Below, in pieces: positions 18,819-30,873 of a stretch of DNA of 64,000 nucleotides (within the stretch, counting starts at the first letter, position 1; every line of letters starts with the position of its first letter). The stretch comes from Marinifaba aquimaris (lineage in GTDB: Bacteria; Pseudomonadota; Gammaproteobacteria; Enterobacterales; Alteromonadaceae): positions 1 through 64,000 of the forward strand of contig NZ_JABULX010000012.1 of the NCBI RefSeq assembly GCF_013328345.1, written 5' to 3'. The notes under the pieces are model-generated. The model was not told where the DNA came from. It ran no database searches and saw only the letters and a program-made list of their open reading frames with translations. The translations under genes and the position numbers were made by a program.

Positions 18819-20501
18819 TTACGACTCAGCCACTTCATCTGCTTTGAGTGTAGTGATCTTACCTGTGTAATAGCCCTTCATTGCATAGAAGAGTATGTAG
18901 GCGTAACAAACAGCACATAGTAAGAATGCCAATTTGTAACCTACGCTATCAGCGATAGCACCTATTGCCAGTGGAATAACTGCACCGCCAAATACACCCG
19001 CAACCATGACACCAGAACCTTGAGAAGTGTGTTTGCCTAATTTAGCAATACCCAAAGTAAAGATTGAAGGCCACATGACTGAATGGCACAAACCACACAG
19101 TACTAGACAGATAGCAGCAACGGGCACGCTAATACTCTCAAACCCCATAGAGAAAGGACTTGGGTTAAGAACAAATACCGAAACATCCATAAAGCTATTT
19201 AAGGTAAATGGCATGAAACTTAATGCCAGTAATACAATTGCTGCAATCGTTACAAAACGCAAAATGACCTGAGCTTCCACTTTGGTGCCAACATAAGAAC
19301 CAATGAAACGCCCTACCATTGCACTACCCCAATAATAAGCAAGGAGTGATGCAGCGAGCATATGATCTATGCCGCCCATTTCATCCGTTTCAAGATATAA
19401 AATTAAAATGGCACCGATAGATACTTCAACACCTACGTAGAAGAAAATAGCTAATGCACCGAGCTTCATGTGCATGTAATCCCAGGCAGAGCCATGAACG
19501 TGCTCACCTTCTTTGAGCTCTTCACTTTCTATCTTAGGTAATTTTACATAGACCAAAGCAATTGCGAGTAAGAATGTAATCACGGCAAGTGCAACGTATG
19601 GCACTAATACAGAATCGGCGTTTTTCAGTTTATACGCCCACCATACATCTTTGGCTTGACCTTCAATTGTGGCAAATTGCTCAGATGTGAAAATAGTTAA
19701 GACAATTGGTTTTACTTGTCGCAACAATTGGTCTGCTTGTTCAGGTGTGGTGCGTTTAAGATCAGCAACTGCTGGAGAGATAATTTCAACCGCTCGGGTT
19801 AAACCTTGCTCATCAAGTTGGCGAACAATTTGATAATCTAACGTGTTTTTTAATGAGGCAAGTGCTGCTACCGATGTCAGTTCCGGATTATCTTGCTCGA
19901 CCGATAAGCTATAAATCGATTTTACATTGTTGATATCACTTGGTTTTGGGAATTCAGGAGAAGCAATGTGCTGAAGAATAAAAGCACCACCTATGATAGG
20001 CCCAATAAAGGTTGCAGTTGAATTCAGTGCCCCACCAAGGTTTAGCCGCGATGCACCTGTTTCAGGTGGCCCGAGCGCAATCAAATAGGGGTTTATACAC
20101 ACTTGCAGTAATGTTAACCCGGATGCGACAACAAATAGCGCAAGGAGGAAGATCCAATATTGCACAGCATGAGCCGCTGGCACAAACAGTGCTAAGCCAA
20201 GACCAACGGTTGCCAACGCACCAATAATACCTTTTTTAAAGCCTATCTTTTGAACGATCATACCGGATGGATATGACCAAACTAAATAAGCGCCAAAAAA
20301 GACAAACATCACTAGCATTGCGTCTTGGTTGGTCAAGCTAAAGAGATCTTTTAATCGAGGGATCAAAACATCGTTAAGAACAGTGATAAAGCCAATCATG
20401 AAGAAGAGTGTCACCATGATGACTAAAGCCAAGCCGTATTTACTACTACCTTGGTTGTCTGTAGTGACAGCACTACCGCCCGTAGGCATTGCACCAGCCA
20501 T
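18819..20501 (-). CDS. FucP/GluP-type sugar MFS transporter with a long central insert
   Basis: 560 residues, about 120 more than E. coli FucP. The first helices (MVTLFFMIGFITVLNDVLIPRLK, FFGAYLVWSYPSG) and the pattern NPYLIALGPPETGASRLNL are those of the glucose/galactose and fucose symporter family. Residues about 180-295, between helices, form a hydrophilic mostly helical insert before the helix VLVPYVALAVITF. The remaining helices follow normally. ATG has an AAGGAA site. Single gene with its own terminator; the sugar is not evident from context. Confidence 0.88.
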   Translation of the reverse strand: MAGAMPTGGSAVTTDNQGSSKYGLALVIMVTLFFMIGFITVLNDVLIPRLKDLFSLTNQDAMLVMFVFFGAYLVWSYPSGMIVQKIGFKKGIIGALATVGLGLALFVPAAHAVQYWIFLLALFVVASGLTLLQVCINPYLIALGPPETGASRLNLGGALNSTATFIGPIIGGAFILQHIASPEFPKPSDINNVKSIYSLSVEQDNPELTSVAALASLKNTLDYQIVRQLDEQGLTRAVEIISPAVADLKRTTPEQADQLLRQVKPIVLTIFTSEQFATIEGQAKDVWWAYKLKNADSVLVPYVALAVITFLLAIALVYVKLPKIESEELKEGEHVHGSAWDYMHMKLGALAIFFYVGVEVSIGAILILYLETDEMGGIDHMLAASLLAYYWGSAMVGRFIGSYVGTKVEAQVILRFVTIAAIVLLALSFMPFTLNSFMDVSVFVLNPSPFSMGFESISVPVAAICLVLCGLCHSVMWPSIFTLGIAKLGKHTSQGSGVMVAGVFGGAVIPLAIGAIADSVGYKLAFLLCAVCYAYILFYAMKGYYTGKITTLKADEVAES

Positions 20502-20635
20502 AAAATGATTCCTTATTGCAGTTTAGAAACTGATTACATCGGTTAGGTAATCTAAACATTAAGCTTAGCTAAGGAAAAGCGTTAAGTACAAGATATTGAA
20601 GAAAATTTTCTGAATATAAATTCACTAAACTCGGG

Positions 20636-21976
20636 TTAATTGGGCGTCAATTTCAACTCAATGCTATCTTCACCCAAGTTGCAATGATGAGTTTGCTCTA
20701 CCCATAACCCCACTGCAGCAACTAATTTTTCATCATAAAAAATGAAGGGAACACGAGAGCGAAGCCATGGCGGTACCGAATATTCATGCAGTAATTTTTT
20801 CACTGACCGGCTGCCAGCTCTGCCATAGGGTTTAGCTTTTGTACTACCCGGTATTTCAAATCTAATGCTCACTTGTTGATTATTATCAGGTGCTTTTAAA
20901 TTGCCTTGCTGACCTCTTACCATCTGTAAAATACGATCATCTTCTAGTTTAATAGTTGCTTGGCCAATCCACTTGATATCACAATACTTGTTATCAGGCG
21001 CTAACTTTTGCAAATAAAGATGACCTTGATAATGGCGGATAGAAAACTCTCCAAGCTTGAAATTAAGCCCTGAGTCCGATTCACTATCTCTTATTTGCTT
21101 TAACAATTCTTCGAGCTGAGCAAGTGAAGGCATATCAATTTGGTGATCATTTAACCAAAGCCTAATCAGGTTTTTTTGTCTTAAATCAGAAAGCAGTAGC
21201 AGTGATGCAATGTTAAGGCGCTGCTCATCCAAGACAGATGCTAGGTCGGTTTTAGCGACCTCTTCAACTAAATCCGCATATTCACCACATAACTGTGCAC
21301 TTCTAGCAACACAGTCAGCAAAGCCTGAAAACCTTTGTTCAAGCTCAGGGATCACTTCATTGCGATAGTAATTTCGATCAAACCGATTATCGAGGTTACT
21401 TTCATCATCAACCCAAGATAATTGTTGTTGCTCTGCATATGCGACAAGTTGCTTTCGTTTGAAAGTAAGTAAAGGTCTAACCAAGTATATACTTTGGTTC
21501 AGCGGCCTGACAGATGACATGGCACTAAGTCCTTTAGGTCCACTTCCCCTATTTAACCTAAGTAAAAACGTTTCAACTTGATCGTCTAAATGCTGGCCAG
21601 TAAAAACGAGCGCCTTACCCGATATTGCCTTTTCAATTAATTGATAACGAGCATCTCTGGCCTGTGCTTCTAAGCTCAGTTGAGCTTGTGGCTTAATTTC
21701 GGCTTTTAATACTTCACAATCTAAAGACAGTGACTGTGCAACGTTTTGACAATGCTGCGCCCATTTATCGGCATTTGGGCTTAAACCGTGATGAACGTGC
21801 AATGCCTTAAGTGAAATATCTGCTCGGTTTTGACAGTAATGCGCAAGTAAATGAAACAAACAAATGGAATCTAAACCGCCACTTAACGCAACATACCACT
21901 GCTGCTTAGCATTTGAAGCAAGTGAGTGCTTATCGAGTAACTGAGTTAAAGATTGATTAAAATGGTGTTGTTTCAT
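20636..21976 (-). CDS. tilS: tRNA(Ile)-lysidine synthase
   Basis: 446 residues. It adenylates and then lysinylates C34 of the minor tRNA-Ile, changing its codon reading from AUG to AUA. The PP-loop SGGLDS (residues 32-37) and the segments HVHHGLSPNA, GQHLDDQVETFLLRLNRGSGPKGL and RPLL are typical, and a TilS C-terminal domain follows. It lies downstream of accA beyond a terminator, the same relative position as in E. coli. Confidence 0.96.
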   Translation of the reverse strand: MKQHHFNQSLTQLLDKHSLASNAKQQWYVALSGGLDSICLFHLLAHYCQNRADISLKALHVHHGLSPNADKWAQHCQNVAQSLSLDCEVLKAEIKPQAQLSLEAQARDARYQLIEKAISGKALVFTGQHLDDQVETFLLRLNRGSGPKGLSAMSSVRPLNQSIYLVRPLLTFKRKQLVAYAEQQQLSWVDDESNLDNRFDRNYYRNEVIPELEQRFSGFADCVARSAQLCGEYADLVEEVAKTDLASVLDEQRLNIASLLLLSDLRQKNLIRLWLNDHQIDMPSLAQLEELLKQIRDSESDSGLNFKLGEFSIRHYQGHLYLQKLAPDNKYCDIKWIGQATIKLEDDRILQMVRGQQGNLKAPDNNQQVSIRFEIPGSTKAKPYGRAGSRSVKKLLHEYSVPPWLRSRVPFIFYDEKLVAAVGLWVEQTHHCNLGEDSIELKLTPN

Positions 21977-21994
21977 ATCAGTGATTAAATTGAA

Positions 21995-22025
21995 AAAAAA
22001 TGCCGCTAATAAGCGGCATTTTTAT
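21995..22025 (-). terminator. Rho-independent terminator between accA and tilS
   Basis: AAATGCCGCT/AGCGGCATTT stem with a short loop and a T8 tail on the minus strand, about 20 bases past the accA stop codon. tilS therefore needs its own promoter or read-through. Confidence 0.9.
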
Positions 22026-22045
22026 GTACTTGCATTATCGAAGAC

Positions 22046-23002
22046 TTAGCAATAGCCGAATGACATTAAACGGTTATAACGCTCATCTCTTAAAGTATCT
22101 GTATCTTTTTCTTTTAACTCTGCAAGTTGCTGAGTTAATAATTGCTTGATGTTATGAGCCATAAAATCAAAATCACGGTGTGCACCACCTAATGGCTCTT
22201 CGATAATTTCGTTAATTAAGTCTAGCTCTTTTAAACGCTGAGCTGTAATACCCATAGCTTCAGCTGCAACAGATGCTTTTTCAGCACTCTTCCATAAAAT
22301 AGAGGCACAGCCTTCAGGCGAAATAACTGAGTAGGTAGAATACTGAAGCATATTTACGCGATCACCAACACCGATAGCTAATGCACCACCTGAACCACCT
22401 TCACCGATAACAGTACAGATAACAGGTACTTTTAAATTAGCCATTACCTTTAAGTTTTTAGCAATGGCTTCACTTTGACCACGCTCTTCAGCACCTACAC
22501 CTGGGTATGCACCTGGGGTGTCGATGAAAGTAATGATAGGCATATTAAAGCGCTCAGCCATTTCCATTAAACGCAATGCTTTGCGGTAACCTTCTGGGCG
22601 AGGCATACCAAAGTTACGTCTAATTTTCTCTGCAGTGTCACGGCCTTTTTGTTGACCGATGACCATAACTGACTCGCCGTTAAAGCGCGCAATACCACCA
22701 ACAATCGCTTCGTCATTTGCATAAGCACGATCGCCTGCTAATTCATCGAATTCAGTAAAAATTAAATCGATGTAGTCTTGGGTGTATGGACGTTTTGGAT
22801 GACGTGCAATTTGTGCAACTTGCCATGCACCTAAGTCTGAAAAGATCTTCTCACTCAGCTCTTTGCTTTTTTGCTTTAAGCGACTGATCTCTTCTTCAAT
22901 GTCCATATCTAATTCAGAGCCTTGGTTTACGTTTTTTAGCTCTTCAATTTTTGCTTCAAGCTCAGCAACTGGCTGCTCGAAATCTAAGAAATTCAAACTC
23001 AT
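22046..23002 (-). CDS. accA: Acetyl-CoA carboxylase carboxyltransferase, alpha subunit
   Basis: 318 residues, the usual length. With AccD it transfers the carboxyl group from biotin to acetyl-CoA, giving malonyl-CoA for fatty acid synthesis. Seen: N-terminal [11 protein letters not shown], the [23 protein letters not shown] block, [18 protein letters not shown] and [14 protein letters not shown] (oxyanion site). It follows dnaE by 27 bases, as in E. coli. Confidence 0.98.
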   Translation of the reverse strand: MSLNFLDFEQPVAELEAKIEELKNVNQGSELDMDIEEEISRLKQKSKELSEKIFSDLGAWQVAQIARHPKRPYTQDYIDLIFTEFDELAGDRAYANDEAIVGGIARFNGESVMVIGQQKGRDTAEKIRRNFGMPRPEGYRKALRLMEMAERFNMPIITFIDTPGAYPGVGAEERGQSEAIAKNLKVMANLKVPVICTVIGEGGSGGALAIGVGDRVNMLQYSTYSVISPEGCASILWKSAEKASVAAEAMGITAQRLKELDLINEIIEEPLGGAHRDFDFMAHNIKQLLTQQLAELKEKDTDTLRDERYNRLMSFGYC

Positions 23003-23029
23003 TCTGTTACCTGTGATAAATCTTTCACG

Positions 23030-26000
23030 TTAATAAATCAGTCTTGCTTGGTTTTCACCGGCAATTTGTTGTAGATCATACAACAAACGGTCCTCTGGTG
23101 TCACATACCAATCAATACCTAATTGAATTTTTGCAGCTGCTTGATCCGTTTGATAATTTATAACCAAAGGAACAGCACCTTCTTTGTAGGGTTCTAGGCA
23201 ATCATGCAAGGTATTGATAAAGTTTTTACCAAAATGATTACCGGTTAAATTAACTTCTAATGCCGATACCGTTTTCTCGCGCATTTGCACAATTGACGTC
23301 GCTTGTTTACAGCTCATACAGTTTCCGCCAGAAAAGTCGTCATAGCGCACTGAGCCTTCACAAATGATGACATTGTCTTTTTCTAACAGTGTTTCGTATT
23401 CTTCAAATGCATCAGGGAAAAACTGCACATCGATGCGGCCGCTCTTATCATCTAACGTCACAATTGCCCAGCGACGCCCTTTTTTATTAACCATGGTTTT
23501 CACACCTATGATTAAGCCAGCTGCTTTTGCGATCTGATCTCGACGTCCAGGTTCAAGATCGGCAATGCGGCTTTGTATGTAGTGTCCTAGCTCTTTACGA
23601 TATCGGTTTATCGGGTGGCCAGTTAAGTACAGACCTAATGTTTCTCTTTCAGCCTCTAGCCAGATTTCTTCAGGCCACTTAGGTACATTGGCAAAAGCCA
23701 TTTCAACATCTTCAGGTTCAGTGGTTAACACACCGAATAAGTCTGATTGTCCGATTTGTTGATCTTTGGCATGTTGCTCTGCTGCACGCATTGCATCCGA
23801 GACACTGGCAATTAAAATGGCGCGATAAGGGCCTGGTTTATCCCCTTCTGGTATTGTTGGCCCTAACTTGTCCATAGCGCCTGCTTTGATAAGGTTTTCT
23901 AATACGCGGCGGTTAATTTTCTTTAAATCGACTTTATTACAGAAATCAAACAAATCACTGAATTTACCGTGTTCTTCACGAGCAGAGATAATGGCCTCAA
24001 TCGGACCTTCACCCACACCTTTAATAGCTCCAATACCGTAAACAATTGCATTTTGGTCATTTACCGTAAATTTATACTGGCCGGCATTAACATCAGGTGG
24101 CTCGATGATGATTTTCATGCGATCACATTCATCAACAAGCGTCACGACCTTATCGGTATTATCCATATCAGCAGACATTACCGCAGCCATAAACTCTGCA
24201 GGATAATGCGCTTTCATCCAAAGTGTTTGGTATGACACTAGCGCGTATGCAGCAGAGTGCGACTTGTTAAAACCGTAACCCGCAAATTTCTCTACCAAGT
24301 CAAAGATTTTCATCGCCAAGTTGCCATCAATACCATTATTGACCGCACCCTCTTCGAATACACTTCGCTGTTTGGCCATTTCTTCTGGTTTTTTCTTACC
24401 CATGGCACGACGAAGCATGTCAGCACCACCCAGTGTATAACCAGACATCGCCTGGGCAATCTGCATTACCTGTTCTTGATAAAGAATAATGCCGTATGTA
24501 GGCTCAAGAATTTCTTTTAAGCATTCGTGTTGGTATTCAGCATCAGGATAAGAAACTTCTTCTCTACCGTGTTTACGGTCAATGAAGTTATCTACCATGC
24601 CCGATGATAATGGACCCGGTCGGAACAAGGCTACCAAGGCGATCATATCTTCAAAGCAATCAGGTTGGAGACGCTTGATAAGATCCTTCATACCTCGTGA
24701 TTCAAGCTGGAAGACCGCGGTTGTTTCAGAACGCTGTAACATCGCAAAGCTTTTAGCATCGTCAACCGGAATAGCGGCGATATCGATTTTTTCTTTGCCT
24801 TTTTTCGCATTTCTGACATCGGCCATGTCAATCGCCCACTGCAAAATAGTCAGTGTTCTTAAACCTAAGAAATCGAATTTAACTAAACCTGCTGTTTCAA
24901 CATCGTTTTTATCAAACTGGGTTACCGGTTGTTTACCCTCTGAATCACAATATAAAGGCGCAAAATCTGTGATGGTTGTTGGAGAAATAACCACGCCACC
25001 AGCATGTTTACCAGCATTACGCGTAGTGCCTTCTAGCTTACGCGCCATATCGATCATGGCTTTTACTTCTTCATCAGCATCGTAAGACTCTTGTAACCTT
25101 GGCTCGACATCAAATGCTTTAGCCAAAGTCATACCAGGATCACCCGGAATGAGCTTAGAGATACGATCAACAAAACCATAACCGTGACCTAATACCCTAC
25201 CTACGTCTCGAATAACGGCTTTAGCAGCCATCGTACCGAAGGTGATAATTTGCGATACCGCATCTCGACCATAAAGCTCAGCTACGTGGTCGATTACTTC
25301 ATCACGTCTATCCATACAAAAATCGACATCGAAATCTGGCATAGAGACACGTTCTGGGTTTAAGAAACGCTCGAAAAGTAAGTCAAATTCGAGCGGATCA
25401 AGGTCGGTAATTTTTTGTGCATAAGCGACGAGTGAACCGGCACCAGAACCACGACCAGGACCTACGGGGATATTGTTATCCTTACTCCACTGGATAAACT
25501 CCATAACGATTAAGAAGTAGCCTGGAAACCCCATTTGGTTGATAACGTCCATTTCAATTTGTAGACGCTCATCATATTCGCCGCGCTTTTGTGCTCTTTC
25601 TTCAGGATCTGGGAATAAGAACTCTAATCGGTCTTCTAAGCCCTCTTTCGAAACTTTAACTAAGTAGTCTTCATCAGAGAGGCCACCTGTTGGGAATTTT
25701 GGTAAGAAATATTCGCCTAAACGAACAGTAACGTTACAACGCTTAGCAATTTCTACAGTATTGGCGAGTGCTTCAGGAATATCTTCAAAACGACGACACA
25801 TTTCCGCTTCGTCACAAAAATACTGTTGTTCAGAGAAACGTTTAGGTCGATTGGGGTCTGCAAGCGTAAAACCATCATTTATTGCCACACGGATTTCATG
25901 AGCTTCAAAATCATCAGCTTCTAAAAACACGACTTCATTAGTAGCCACAACAGGAAGTGATAATTGATGCGCTAAATCGACCGCAGCGTGAATATAGGTT

Positions 26001-26536
26001 TCTTCATCTTTACGACCTGAGCGAATAAGCTCTAAATAGAAATGATTAGGGAAATGTTCTAAATAAAATTGGGCTCGTTCAGATGCTAAGGCCAAGTTTC
26101 CTTTAACTAAAGCTTCACCAATATCCCCGTTAACTGCACCAGATAGTAAAATAATGCCTTCGGCATATTCAGCTAACCAAGCTTTGTCAACGACTGCTTT
26201 GTCTTGTATAGAGCCTCTTTGATAGGCTTTAGATATCAATAAAGTGAGGTTTTTATAACCTTCATTGTTTGTACAAAGTGCAACTAATCTGAAGATTTCA
26301 TTTTCCATATCATCAGATTGCACCCACAAATCAGCACCGACAATAGGCTTGATACCCGCACCGTGGGCAGCGCCATAAAAACGAACTAAACCACATAAAT
26401 TCATTTGATCGGTAATAGCAAAGGCAGGCATGCTTAACGACTCTGCTTTGGCGACAAGCGGTTTGGTTTTTGCTACGCCATCAACCATAGAAAAGTCAGA
26501 GTGGACTCTGAGATGAACAAATTTGGGGTCAGTCAT
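23030..26536 (-). CDS. dnaE: DNA polymerase III alpha subunit
   Basis: 1168 residues, the normal length of replicative DnaE1. In order: PHP domain ([17 protein letters not shown]), the polymerase palm with [13 protein letters not shown] and the catalytic [14 protein letters not shown] near residue 400, the fingers and tHhH region, an OB fold, and a C-terminal tau-binding region. It is the chromosomal replicase. The position between rnhB and accA matches E. coli. Confidence 0.98.
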   Translation of the reverse strand: MTDPKFVHLRVHSDFSMVDGVAKTKPLVAKAESLSMPAFAITDQMNLCGLVRFYGAAHGAGIKPIVGADLWVQSDDMENEIFRLVALCTNNEGYKNLTLLISKAYQRGSIQDKAVVDKAWLAEYAEGIILLSGAVNGDIGEALVKGNLALASERAQFYLEHFPNHFYLELIRSGRKDEETYIHAAVDLAHQLSLPVVATNEVVFLEADDFEAHEIRVAINDGFTLADPNRPKRFSEQQYFCDEAEMCRRFEDIPEALANTVEIAKRCNVTVRLGEYFLPKFPTGGLSDEDYLVKVSKEGLEDRLEFLFPDPEERAQKRGEYDERLQIEMDVINQMGFPGYFLIVMEFIQWSKDNNIPVGPGRGSGAGSLVAYAQKITDLDPLEFDLLFERFLNPERVSMPDFDVDFCMDRRDEVIDHVAELYGRDAVSQIITFGTMAAKAVIRDVGRVLGHGYGFVDRISKLIPGDPGMTLAKAFDVEPRLQESYDADEEVKAMIDMARKLEGTTRNAGKHAGGVVISPTTITDFAPLYCDSEGKQPVTQFDKNDVETAGLVKFDFLGLRTLTILQWAIDMADVRNAKKGKEKIDIAAIPVDDAKSFAMLQRSETTAVFQLESRGMKDLIKRLQPDCFEDMIALVALFRPGPLSSGMVDNFIDRKHGREEVSYPDAEYQHECLKEILEPTYGIILYQEQVMQIAQAMSGYTLGGADMLRRAMGKKKPEEMAKQRSVFEEGAVNNGIDGNLAMKIFDLVEKFAGYGFNKSHSAAYALVSYQTLWMKAHYPAEFMAAVMSADMDNTDKVVTLVDECDRMKIIIEPPDVNAGQYKFTVNDQNAIVYGIGAIKGVGEGPIEAIISAREEHGKFSDLFDFCNKVDLKKINRRVLENLIKAGAMDKLGPTIPEGDKPGPYRAILIASVSDAMRAAEQHAKDQQIGQSDLFGVLTTEPEDVEMAFANVPKWPEEIWLEAERETLGLYLTGHPINRYRKELGHYIQSRIADLEPGRRDQIAKAAGLIIGVKTMVNKKGRRWAIVTLDDKSGRIDVQFFPDAFEEYETLLEKDNVIICEGSVRYDDFSGGNCMSCKQATSIVQMREKTVSALEVNLTGNHFGKNFINTLHDCLEPYKEGAVPLVINYQTDQAAAKIQLGIDWYVTPEDRLLYDLQQIAGENQARLIY

Positions 26537-26629
26537 AAATTGGCTACTATTATCAGTATTATTATCTGTGGTTATCTTTAGTTCGTTAGTTTGTGCTTTA
26601 TCAGAATGAGTGTCGGCCTGCTGGCGCTT

Positions 26630-27241
26630 TCAATTTTTATGCGCAAGTAATGCACGCATCACTGGTTTAAAGCTCTTTCTGTGTTGGTCTATTGCACCGA
26701 ACTGCTCCAGCTTCTCCATATGCAACTTAGTTGGGTAACCTTTGTGCTTTTCAAACTGATAATCAGGATAAAGCTTAGCTAATTCAACCATTTGCCTATC
26801 TCGATATTCCTTAGCCAGTATTGATGCAGCAGCAATGGCTTTTATTTTACTATCACCTTTGACGATTGCCTGACAGGGTGTGGAAATATCTAATACCTTG
26901 TTGCCATCTACTAATACATGCTCAGCCTTAACTGGTAAAAGCTCAAGAGCTCGTTTCATGGCTAAAAAGCTAGCTTGCAAAATATTGATATCATCAATTT
27001 CAGCTGGGCTGGCTTCTGCCACTGCAAAACTGAGTGCTTTTTCTTTAATTTCTATTTCAAGTAAGGCACGCTTCTTTGCCGATAACTTTTTAGAATCAGC
27101 TAAGCCTTCAATTGGCTTATCAGGGTCTAGAATAACCGCAGCCGCCACGACAGAGCCTACAAGAGGCCCTCTGCCTACTTCATCCACACCTGCAATGAGG
27201 TGAGTTTCAATAGGCGCTAGAATGATTTCTTCTTCAGTCAT
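26630..27241 (-). CDS. rnhB: Ribonuclease HII
   Basis: 203 residues. It cuts RNA in RNA-DNA hybrids and single ribonucleotides in duplex DNA. The motif [13 protein letters not shown] carries the first two acidic catalytic residues (near 20-21), and DSKKLS and [10 protein letters not shown] follow. Its ATG overlaps the lpxB stop by one base (TAATG), so translation is coupled. Confidence 0.97.
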   Translation of the reverse strand: MTEEEIILAPIETHLIAGVDEVGRGPLVGSVVAAAVILDPDKPIEGLADSKKLSAKKRALLEIEIKEKALSFAVAEASPAEIDDINILQASFLAMKRALELLPVKAEHVLVDGNKVLDISTPCQAIVKGDSKIKAIAAASILAKEYRDRQMVELAKLYPDYQFEKHKGYPTKLHMEKLEQFGAIDQHRKSFKPVMRALLAHKN

Positions 27242-28452
27242 TATTTGTTCTGTATAAGGTTAGCGATTGCCAGTGAAGCGTGTTTGCCCGCATCTTTTTT
27301 CAGCGTTAAATGTAAATCTGTATAAGTTTGAATGAGTGCATCTTGCTTATCAAACATTAAGTGTTCTATTTCAGTGACTAAATTCTCTGGTGTGACTTGT
27401 TCTTGTAAAAGCTCTTTTACTAAAGCTCTATTGGCTAGCAAATTAGGTAATGAGAAGTGAGCTATTTTGACCATACGTTTGAAAATTTGATAAGACAGCC
27501 ACTTAAACTTGTAACCAACAACCATAGGCCTTTTAATTAACATCGCCTCTAAAGTAGCGGTACCTGAAGCCATAATTAGCACATCGCTTGCCGCCATTAC
27601 CACTCTAGAGTCATCACCGAAAAAGTGGAGTTTGAGATCCGGTGCTACATCTTGTTTGATAGCTTCAAGTTGAGCCCGCCTCTTTTCATTGACAAAAGCA
27701 GTGATGACCTGCAATGTTTTCCCTTGTTTTTGAGCTTTATCGACTAACTGCTGAGCGGCCTTTAAATACTCAGGCCCAAGGAGTGCAACTTCTGCATTTC
27801 GGCTACCACAAAAAAGCCCTAACGTTGTAGTATCCGTTAAACCTAATTGCTTACGCGCTTGTGTTTTAGATGATTCAAGAGGTATTTGATCCGCTAAAGT
27901 ATGGCCTACAAATTGGCAAGGTACGTTAAATTTGTCATAGAACGCTTTCTCAAAAGGCAATAAGGCAAGTACTAAATCCGTTGCTGCTTTTACTTTAAAC
28001 ACGCGCTTTTGGCGCCAAGCCCAAATAGAGGGGCTGACGTAATGAACGGTTTTAATGCCCACACTTTTGAGTTCACGCTCTAGCGTCAAATTAAAATCAG
28101 GTGCATCGATACCAATAAAGATATCTGGAGGACTGGCTTGCCACTTTTGAATCAGTGTTTTTCGTATAAAGAGCAGTCTTCTGAGTCTACCCAGGACTTC
28201 TACAAGCCCCATCACAGCCAACTCTTCCATTGGAAAATAGCTTTGGCAGCCCTGCTCTAACATTCCTTTCCCAGCTATGCCTTCAAAAGAGGCATTTGGA
28301 TAAAGCTTTTTTAATTCTTGAATCAAGTTAGCCCCAAGAATATCTCCAGATACTTCGCCGGCTACAATGGCTATTTTTAAAGGCTTGGAGGAAATAACAG
28401 CCGTAGACTCTGATTCAATACTGTCTACTTGTTGTTCAGCATTATTATTCAT
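27241..28452 (-). CDS. lpxB: Lipid-A-disaccharide synthase
   Basis: 403 residues; a family GT19 glycosyltransferase that joins lipid X and UDP-diacylglucosamine at the inner membrane. Seen: [14 protein letters not shown] near the start, [29 protein letters not shown] and GTATLEAML. About 20 extra residues precede the conserved start. A hairpin lies between lpxA and this gene; rnhB overlaps its end. Confidence 0.97.
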   Translation of the reverse strand: MNNNAEQQVDSIESESTAVISSKPLKIAIVAGEVSGDILGANLIQELKKLYPNASFEGIAGKGMLEQGCQSYFPMEELAVMGLVEVLGRLRRLLFIRKTLIQKWQASPPDIFIGIDAPDFNLTLERELKSVGIKTVHYVSPSIWAWRQKRVFKVKAATDLVLALLPFEKAFYDKFNVPCQFVGHTLADQIPLESSKTQARKQLGLTDTTTLGLFCGSRNAEVALLGPEYLKAAQQLVDKAQKQGKTLQVITAFVNEKRRAQLEAIKQDVAPDLKLHFFGDDSRVVMAASDVLIMASGTATLEAMLIKRPMVVGYKFKWLSYQIFKRMVKIAHFSLPNLLANRALVKELLQEQVTPENLVTEIEHLMFDKQDALIQTYTDLHLTLKKDAGKHASLAIANLIQNK

Positions 28453-28472
28453 TATTCGGCGCTGTAAAATAT

Positions 28473-28498
28473 GAAAAAGCTACCTAAGGTAGCTTTTA
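28473..28498 (-). terminator. Hairpin between lpxA and lpxB (weak terminator or attenuator)
   Basis: AAAGCTACCT/AGGTAGCTTT is a near-perfect palindrome with A before and T after on the minus strand. It sits between the lpxA stop (28500) and the lpxB start (28452). It may lower expression of the downstream genes rather than end the operon. Confidence 0.6.
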
Positions 28499-28499
28499 T

Positions 28500-29282
28500 T
28501 TATCGGATGATACCGCGTTCTGAGAGCGCAATAAAGTCAACAAACTCTTTAAGTGCGGGTTGATTATCTGCCTCGGTTGAGATGCGCTCAATCGCTTCGG
28601 TTAAGGTTAACCCTTTGCGATAAATGGTCTTGTAAGCATCGCGTACTGCTTTGATTGCTTCTGGTGAAAAACCACGGCGCTTTAAACCCTCAGTGTTAAT
28701 ACCATGCGGTACCGCGTTTTGCCCTGCCACCATAACATAAGGGGGAATATCTTTGACGACAACAGAACCAACAGCACAAAAGGAATGACTTCCTACTTTA
28801 CAGAATTGATGCACTCCCGTAAATCCACCTAAAATAGCCCAGTCCCCCACATGTACGTGGCCCGCCAATGTAGCATTATTAGCTAAGATATTGTTATCGC
28901 CGACGATACAGTCATGAGCAACATGGGCGTAGGCCATAAACAAATTATTAGAACCAACTTTAGTCAAGCTGTTATCTTGGCTAGTACCTCGGTGAATGGT
29001 AACCGATTCACGAAAAACGTTGTTGTCACCAATGATTAATTCTGTTGGTTCACCTGGGATAAATTTTTTATCTTGGCAATCTTCACCAATCGAAGCAAAT
29101 TGAAATATACGGTTGCCTTGACCAATTTTGGTCGGGCCTTTAATGACAACATGCGAGCTTATTTGGCAGTTATCACCGATAACAACATTTGCACCAACAT
29201 AAGTCCAAGGGCCGATAGCAACATTGGCGCCAATTTGGGCACCCTCTTCTATAATTGCAGTTTGATGGATAAGATTGCTCAC
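28500..29282 (-). CDS. lpxA: UDP-N-acetylglucosamine acyltransferase
   Basis: 260 residues. It performs the first acyl transfer of lipid A synthesis, using hydroxyacyl-ACP. Left-handed beta-helix hexapeptide repeats run through residues 1-190 ([21 protein letters not shown] and onward), with the catalytic His in AYAHVAHDC and a helical C-terminus. The start codon is GTG (29280-29282), six bases after the fabZ stop. Confidence 0.97.
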   Translation of the reverse strand: MSNLIHQTAIIEEGAQIGANVAIGPWTYVGANVVIGDNCQISSHVVIKGPTKIGQGNRIFQFASIGEDCQDKKFIPGEPTELIIGDNNVFRESVTIHRGTSQDNSLTKVGSNNLFMAYAHVAHDCIVGDNNILANNATLAGHVHVGDWAILGGFTGVHQFCKVGSHSFCAVGSVVVKDIPPYVMVAGQNAVPHGINTEGLKRRGFSPEAIKAVRDAYKTIYRKGLTLTEAIERISTEADNQPALKEFVDFIALSERGIIR

Positions 29283-29288
29283 GCTTGA

Positions 29289-29750
29289 TTACATCTCTCT
29301 AGCAGCACACATGATATCTGCAGCACATGCTACTTCGCCATCAACTTTCGCTTCACAGGCAAATTTCCACATACCGCGACGTTCTTTGATTAATTCTGCG
29401 TGTAATTCCAAGCGATCTCCAGGCACAACTGGACGCTTGAAACGCACATTATCAATAGATGCTAATAAGTAAAGCTCATTACCTGTACGACCGCCACGCG
29501 CTTGCATCGTTTTAAAGCCTAGTACACCTGTTGCTTGAGCAAGTGCTTCTACAATTAGCACACCAGGGAAAATTGGCTTACCTGGAAAGTGACCATTAAA
29601 AATAGGTTCGTTGATTGTGATGTTCTTGTAGCCGTGGATAGATTTTTCAACTTCAAAATCAACTACACGGTCAATTAATAAAAATGGATAACGGTGGGGT
29701 AATAATTCAAAAATTTCTTGGATATCAACCGTATTTAGCTCTGTGCTCAC
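29289..29750 (-). CDS. fabZ: 3-hydroxyacyl-ACP dehydratase FabZ
   Basis: 153 residues with the hotdog fold. Catalytic His (near 54, in [12 protein letters not shown]) and Glu (near 68, in [11 protein letters not shown]) are present; it begins at the typical [17 protein letters not shown]. It dehydrates hydroxyacyl-ACP in fatty acid elongation and competes with LpxA for the same substrate, which explains its place between lpxD and lpxA. Confidence 0.98.
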   Translation of the reverse strand: MSTELNTVDIQEIFELLPHRYPFLLIDRVVDFEVEKSIHGYKNITINEPIFNGHFPGKPIFPGVLIVEALAQATGVLGFKTMQARGGRTGNELYLLASIDNVRFKRPVVPGDRLELHAELIKERRGMWKFACEAKVDGEVACAADIMCAAREM

Positions 29751-29833
29751 AACAAAATTCCTATGGTGCTCGTTTCGCTGAATTATAACGGATTTTATTC
29801 AGCTCACTATGCATTTCTTATTTCTTTATTTAT

Positions 29834-30868
29834 TTAATCTTTAGCTTGTAACTCAGCTAAAGCTTTCTCTAACGATTTGACTCGATCAAATAAGCTGTCG
29901 ACTTGTCTTAGCTTAACTGTATTTTTACGCCAAGATTTATTGTCAGTAGCAGGCATACCGGATGAGTAAACTCCCGCTTCATTTAAGCTTTTTGTTACCA
30001 TCGAAAAACCAGTCACATGGACATCATCTGCAATATTGATGTGTCCATTTAATGCGACACCACCTGCCATAGTACAGCGCTTACCAATTTTGGTACTGCC
30101 AGCCATAATGACACCTGCTGCTAACGCTGTATCAGTATCGATTACTACATTATGTGCAATATGGACAAGGTTATCTATTTTCACACCATCGTGGATAATC
30201 GTGTCTTTGATGGTACCTCTGTCAATAGATGTGTTTGAACCCACTTCAACGTTATCGCCCAAAACAACATTACCCACTTGAGGGATTTTTACCCATTTGC
30301 CTTTATCATTAGCAAACCCAAAGCCATCCGATCCAATCACAGCATTTGCATGGATGATTGCATTACTACCTACTTTAGTACCAAAGTACAAACAAGCATT
30401 GGCGTATACACGGCAATTGTCACCGAGCTTTACCCCATGACCTATATAAGCACCTGATGCAATCTGACAGTTCTCACCCACTTCTGCGCCAGCTTCAATG
30501 GTACAAAATGGCGCCAATTTAGCACTAGACGCAACTTTAGCTGTAGGATGGATATTGGTTACATCAGCTTGCTCAATCGCTACATCTGGTGTTGGGTCTA
30601 GATATTGTGCAGTAAGTGCATATGCGAGATAAGGATTATTGCTCAATAATCGATTGCCAGCGAAATCATCCTTGTGGTTAGGATGTAAAATCACTACACC
30701 TGCTTGAGTATCACCAAGCTGAGATAAGTATTTCTTATCCGTTAAAAAAGTCGCTTGATTAACTGTAGCATCGGTGATGCTAGCAACAGAATCAATCTGC
30801 AGGTCAGCTTCACCAATAAGTTCAGAACCGGTATGTTCTGCTAATTCAGCAAGTGTAATTGATTTCAT
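29834..30868 (-). CDS. lpxD: UDP-3-O-(3-hydroxyacyl)glucosamine N-acyltransferase
   Basis: 344 residues. The third lipid A enzyme, adding the N-linked acyl chain. An N-terminal uridine-binding domain (about 1-100) is followed by hexapeptide repeats (IHPTAKVASSAKLAP onward) and the catalytic His in VHIAHNVVI, then a C-terminal helix. It follows skp by 5 bases. Confidence 0.97.
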   Translation of the reverse strand: MKSITLAELAEHTGSELIGEADLQIDSVASITDATVNQATFLTDKKYLSQLGDTQAGVVILHPNHKDDFAGNRLLSNNPYLAYALTAQYLDPTPDVAIEQADVTNIHPTAKVASSAKLAPFCTIEAGAEVGENCQIASGAYIGHGVKLGDNCRVYANACLYFGTKVGSNAIIHANAVIGSDGFGFANDKGKWVKIPQVGNVVLGDNVEVGSNTSIDRGTIKDTIIHDGVKIDNLVHIAHNVVIDTDTALAAGVIMAGSTKIGKRCTMAGGVALNGHINIADDVHVTGFSMVTKSLNEAGVYSSGMPATDNKSWRKNTVKLRQVDSLFDRVKSLEKALAELQAKD

Positions 30869-30873
30869 ATTTC

